A stretch of 7,036 bases of DNA from CAZEZY01 sp964516635 (lineage in GTDB: Bacteria > Pseudomonadota > Gammaproteobacteria > Burkholderiales > Burkholderiaceae_C). Positions 5,251 through 7,036 of the stretch are shown piece by piece. The notes under the pieces are model-generated. The model had not been told where the DNA came from, did not search any database, and was given only the letters and a program-made list of their open reading frames with translations. The position numbers were made by a program, and so were the translations under genes. The DNA lies in assembly GCA_964516635.1 (NCBI GenBank), contig CAZEZY010000122.1, positions 1 to 7,036 of the forward strand, read 5' to 3'. How positions within the stretch are numbered: the first letter of the stretch is position 1; each line of letters starts with the position of its first letter.

Positions 5251-5995
5251 TGATGAAATCCGTCCGCTGGACCCATTGGCCATCGATTCGCAATTCGTGC
5301 GGGTGAAATCGGCTCTTGTAATTCATTTTCGGGCTGCTGGCGATCCAGTAGCCCAGGTAAACGTGACGAAGCCGCATCATTCGGGCCTGCTCGATCTGCC
5401 AGAGCACGCTGTAAGTGCCATAGGAAGCCGCATCGTCCGGTTCGTAAAACGTGTACACCGCCGACAGTCCGTCGTTGAGGACATCCACGATGGACACCAT
5501 CTTCAGCGTATCGGGGTTCCCGTGTTGGCCCGGTTCCGTGAACTCCACCAGACGCGAATTCACCCGGCTCTGGAGCAGAAACTGGCTGTACTGGTCGACA
5601 TTGTCGTGATCCATGCCGCCCCCGGGGTGTCGGTCGCCCTGGTACCGCAGGTAGAGCTGGTAGTGGGCTTCGGAATAGCCCAGCGTCAAGACCCGGGCCT
5701 GGAGATGGCGATGCCGTGACCACGCCCGGCGCTGGCTGCGACTGGGCTGGAAGGCTTCGGCATCGACGCGCAAGGGGATGCAGGCCTGACAGCCGTCGCA
5801 ATGGGGCCGGTAGGTGAACATGCCGCTGCGCCTGAAGCCCAGGGTGACGAGTTCGGAGTAGGTGTCGTTGTGGATGAGGTGGCTGGGGGTGGCGACCTGG
5901 GACCGGGCCTGACGCCCCTCCAGATAACTGCAGGCGTAAGGGGCCGTGGCATAGAACTGCACGGCATGGAGCGGGAGTTCTTTGGGGTGCGTCAC
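5246..5995 (-). CDS. bpt: Aspartate/glutamate leucyltransferase (leucyl-tRNA--protein transferase)
   Basis: Transfers Leu from Leu-tRNA to proteins with N-terminal Asp or Glu, turning them into substrates for ClpS-ClpAP degradation (bacterial N-degron pathway, cytoplasm). The 249 residues match the usual Bpt length (about 240-250). The N-terminal ATE domain has the conserved cysteines Cys22, Cys66, Cys69 and Cys72 (CDGCQAC), RSQVATPSHLIHND near 31-44 and FRRSGMFTYRP near 54-64. The C-terminal domain has FYEPD at 183-187 and SYGTYSVLWQIE followed by YLGYWI and KMNYKSRFHPHE toward the end. The start is the GTG at 5995, which overlaps the aat stop by 4 nt (GTGA) and gives the family N-terminus VTHPKELPLH. 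The frame is open farther upstream, to an ATG at 6304, but that extension is antisense-phase aat sequence with no Bpt-like content. Translational coupling to aat is likely, since no clear ribosome binding site is seen. Confidence 0.93.
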   Translation of the reverse strand: MTHPKELPLHAVQFYATAPYACSYLEGRQARSQVATPSHLIHNDTYSELVTLGFRRSGMFTYRPHCDGCQACIPLRVDAEAFQPSRSQRRAWSRHRHLQARVLTLGYSEAHYQLYLRYQGDRHPGGGMDHDNVDQYSQFLLQSRVNSRLVEFTEPGQHGNPDTLKMVSIVDVLNDGLSAVYTFYEPDDAASYGTYSVLWQIEQARMMRLRHVYLGYWIASSPKMNYKSRFHPHELRIDGQWVQRTDFIR

Positions 5996-6756
5996 ATTGG
6001 GCGGGCGAAGAACAACTCGTTCCAGTATAGGGGATCGAAACGCCAGTCGGGTGCCGGCAGCTGGCTTGACCCTGCCAACCATTCCAGAAATTCGGCCCGT
6101 GGCACTTCGGCCGCCCCCAGGGAGGCCAGATGCCGGGTGTTTTGTTGACAGTCGATGGCCCGAATGCCCCAGGCACGGGCGCAGGCCACAAGCCCGGCCA
6201 GCGCCATTTTGGATGCATCGGTTCGGTGGCTGAACATCGATTCGCCAAAGACCATCCGGCCCAGGTTCACAACGTAAAGGCCCCCCACCAGGTGGCCATC
6301 CCACCAGGTTTCCACGCTGTGTGCCACGCCCGCTTCGTGCAGGTCGGCATAGGCTTGCTGCATGGAGGGGACGATCCAGGTGCCTTGTTGTCCCTTTCGA
6401 GGCGTGCCAGCACAGGCCCGGATGACCTCACGGAATGCCGTGTCGATCCGGATCTCGAGACGGCCGCTGCGCAAGCCCTGGCGCAGCATCTTGCGCAGGG
6501 AGGGGTGAAGCTTGAAGGCTTCAGGTCGCAGGACCATCCTCGGGTCGGTGCTCCACCAGAGGATGGGTTGATCGTTGCCGAACCAGGGGAAGATGCCCTG
6601 GGCATAAGCTGTGCATAGTGTTGGGGTGTCGAGTACACCACCTGCCGCCAGCAGCCCCGGGATCGGGTCGCCCTCGCCCCAGGCCTGGGAGACCGGTGGA
6701 AACGCCTCGCCAGGCGCGAGCCAGGGCAGTGAAGGGGTGGGTCGGTGTCTCGTCAT
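5992..6756 (-). CDS. aat: Leucyl/phenylalanyl-tRNA--protein transferase
   Basis: Adds Leu or Phe from aminoacyl-tRNA to proteins bearing N-terminal Arg or Lys, creating the primary destabilising residue recognised by ClpS; cytoplasmic. The 254-residue product is slightly longer than E. coli Aat (234), mainly at the N-terminus. Motifs in order: YAQGIFPWF (51-59), WWSTDPR (67-73), GTWI (125-128), GGLYVVNLGRMVFGESMFS (158-176) and DCQ (202-204). Glu172 and Gln204 have the same 32-residue spacing as the catalytic Glu156 and Gln188 of E. coli Aat. The start is the ATG at 6756, which overlaps the nth stop by 4 nt (ATGA) and yields MTRHRPTPSLPWLAPGEAFPP, typical of the family. A longer frame reaching an ATG at 6840 would run through nth and is unlikely. 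Probably the middle of an nth-aat-bpt transcript. Confidence 0.96.
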   Translation of the reverse strand: MTRHRPTPSLPWLAPGEAFPPVSQAWGEGDPIPGLLAAGGVLDTPTLCTAYAQGIFPWFGNDQPILWWSTDPRMVLRPEAFKLHPSLRKMLRQGLRSGRLEIRIDTAFREVIRACAGTPRKGQQGTWIVPSMQQAYADLHEAGVAHSVETWWDGHLVGGLYVVNLGRMVFGESMFSHRTDASKMALAGLVACARAWGIRAIDCQQNTRHLASLGAAEVPRAEFLEWLAGSSQLPAPDWRFDPLYWNELFFARPM

Positions 6757-7036
6757 GCGCTGCGCATCACGGACTTTCGCCCCCAGTCGCACCATGCCGA
6801 CACCGAGCAGCGGTCGCAATGGGGTTTGCGGGCCTGGCACACGTAACGCCCGTGGAGGATGAGCCAGTGGTGGGCATCTTCCAGATACTGCTTGGGGATG
6901 CGCTTGAGCAGTGTCTGCTCGACAGCCAGCGGGGTTTTGCCGGGCGCAAGACCGGTGCGGTTTCCCAGTCGGAAGATGTGCGTGTCCACCGCCATGGTGG
7001 GCTCGCCAAAGGCCACGTTCAGCACCACGTTGGCGG
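6753..7036 (-). CDS. nth: Endonuclease III, C-terminal part (5' end outside window)
   Basis: DNA glycosylase/AP lyase of base excision repair that removes oxidised pyrimidines. Only the last 93 residues or so are present, starting in the ANVVLN segment of the helix-hairpin-helix region. By E. coli numbering the fragment begins at about residue 122, just after the catalytic Lys120, which is therefore outside the window. The catalytic Asp138 is present in MAVDTHIFR, and HHWLILHGRYVC is typical. The [4Fe-4S] cluster cysteines follow the exact C-x6-C-x2-C-x5-C pattern (Cys187, 194, 197, 203). The frame runs off the window edge, so the GTG near 7028 is an internal Val codon. Its TGA overlaps the aat ATG by 4 nt, implying coupled expression. 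Confidence 0.96.
   Translation of the reverse strand, partial: ANVVLNVAFGEPTMAVDTHIFRLGNRTGLAPGKTPLAVEQTLLKRIPKQYLEDAHHWLILHGRYVCQARKPHCDRCSVSAWCDWGRKSVMRSA

Noticed and set aside
5996..6304. N-terminal extension of bpt to an ATG at 6304
   Set aside because: The extra 103 residues are the aat gene read out of frame. The GTG at 5995 gives the family-length protein and a typical 4-nt overlap.
6757..6840. N-terminal extension of aat to an ATG at 6840
   Set aside because: It would overlap the Fe-S cysteine region of nth by 84 bp and adds no Aat-like sequence. The ATG at 6756 gives the typical N-terminus and an ATGA overlap.

Overview
This window reads as ordinary chromosomal DNA of a high-GC betaproteobacterium, most likely order Burkholderiales and probably Comamonadaceae (a Hydrogenophaga/Acidovorax-like organism). 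That placement is an inference from protein character, GC-rich third codon positions and the ilvC-pssA-leuA gene order; no database search was possible. Nothing looks like a mobile element, CRISPR array, prophage or RNA gene, and gene density is high with no frameshifted or broken genes.

Left part, + strand (1-3164): the 3' half of ilvC (valine/isoleucine synthesis), a hairpin terminator, pssA (phosphatidylserine synthase), then a 216-bp gap and leuA (first committed step of leucine synthesis). The pssA-leuA gap is the most interesting non-coding DNA here. It holds a promoter-like -10, a 17-codon open reading frame with adjacent Leu codons, competing hairpin segments, and a strong intrinsic terminator 18 nt before the leuA start codon. 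Together these have the layout of a ribosome-mediated transcription attenuator for leuA. I did not find it by name; it is read from the sequence.

Middle (3165-4427): a short AT-rich gap with possible leuA termination hairpins overlapping a good sigma-70-type promoter, then a secreted penicillin-binding-protein-7-type D,D-endopeptidase (pbpG-like), which has a long basic Ala/Pro linker after its signal peptide.

Right part, - strand (7036 down to 4440): nth (endonuclease III, cut by the window edge), aat, bpt and an IclR-type regulator. The nth/aat and aat/bpt pairs each overlap by 4 nt, so they are probably co-transcribed and translationally coupled. Aat and Bpt both add primary destabilising residues to protein N-termini (Leu/Phe on Arg/Lys; Leu on Asp/Glu), so the N-degron input branch is encoded as one unit. 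The IclR gene follows bpt after 23 nt, with a hairpin-forming inverted repeat directly against its start codon. It converges on pbpG with only 12 bp between the stop codons.

No clearly new multi-gene system is present. The best candidate for something undescribed is the leuA leader, followed by the possible leaderless starts of the leader ORF and pssA.
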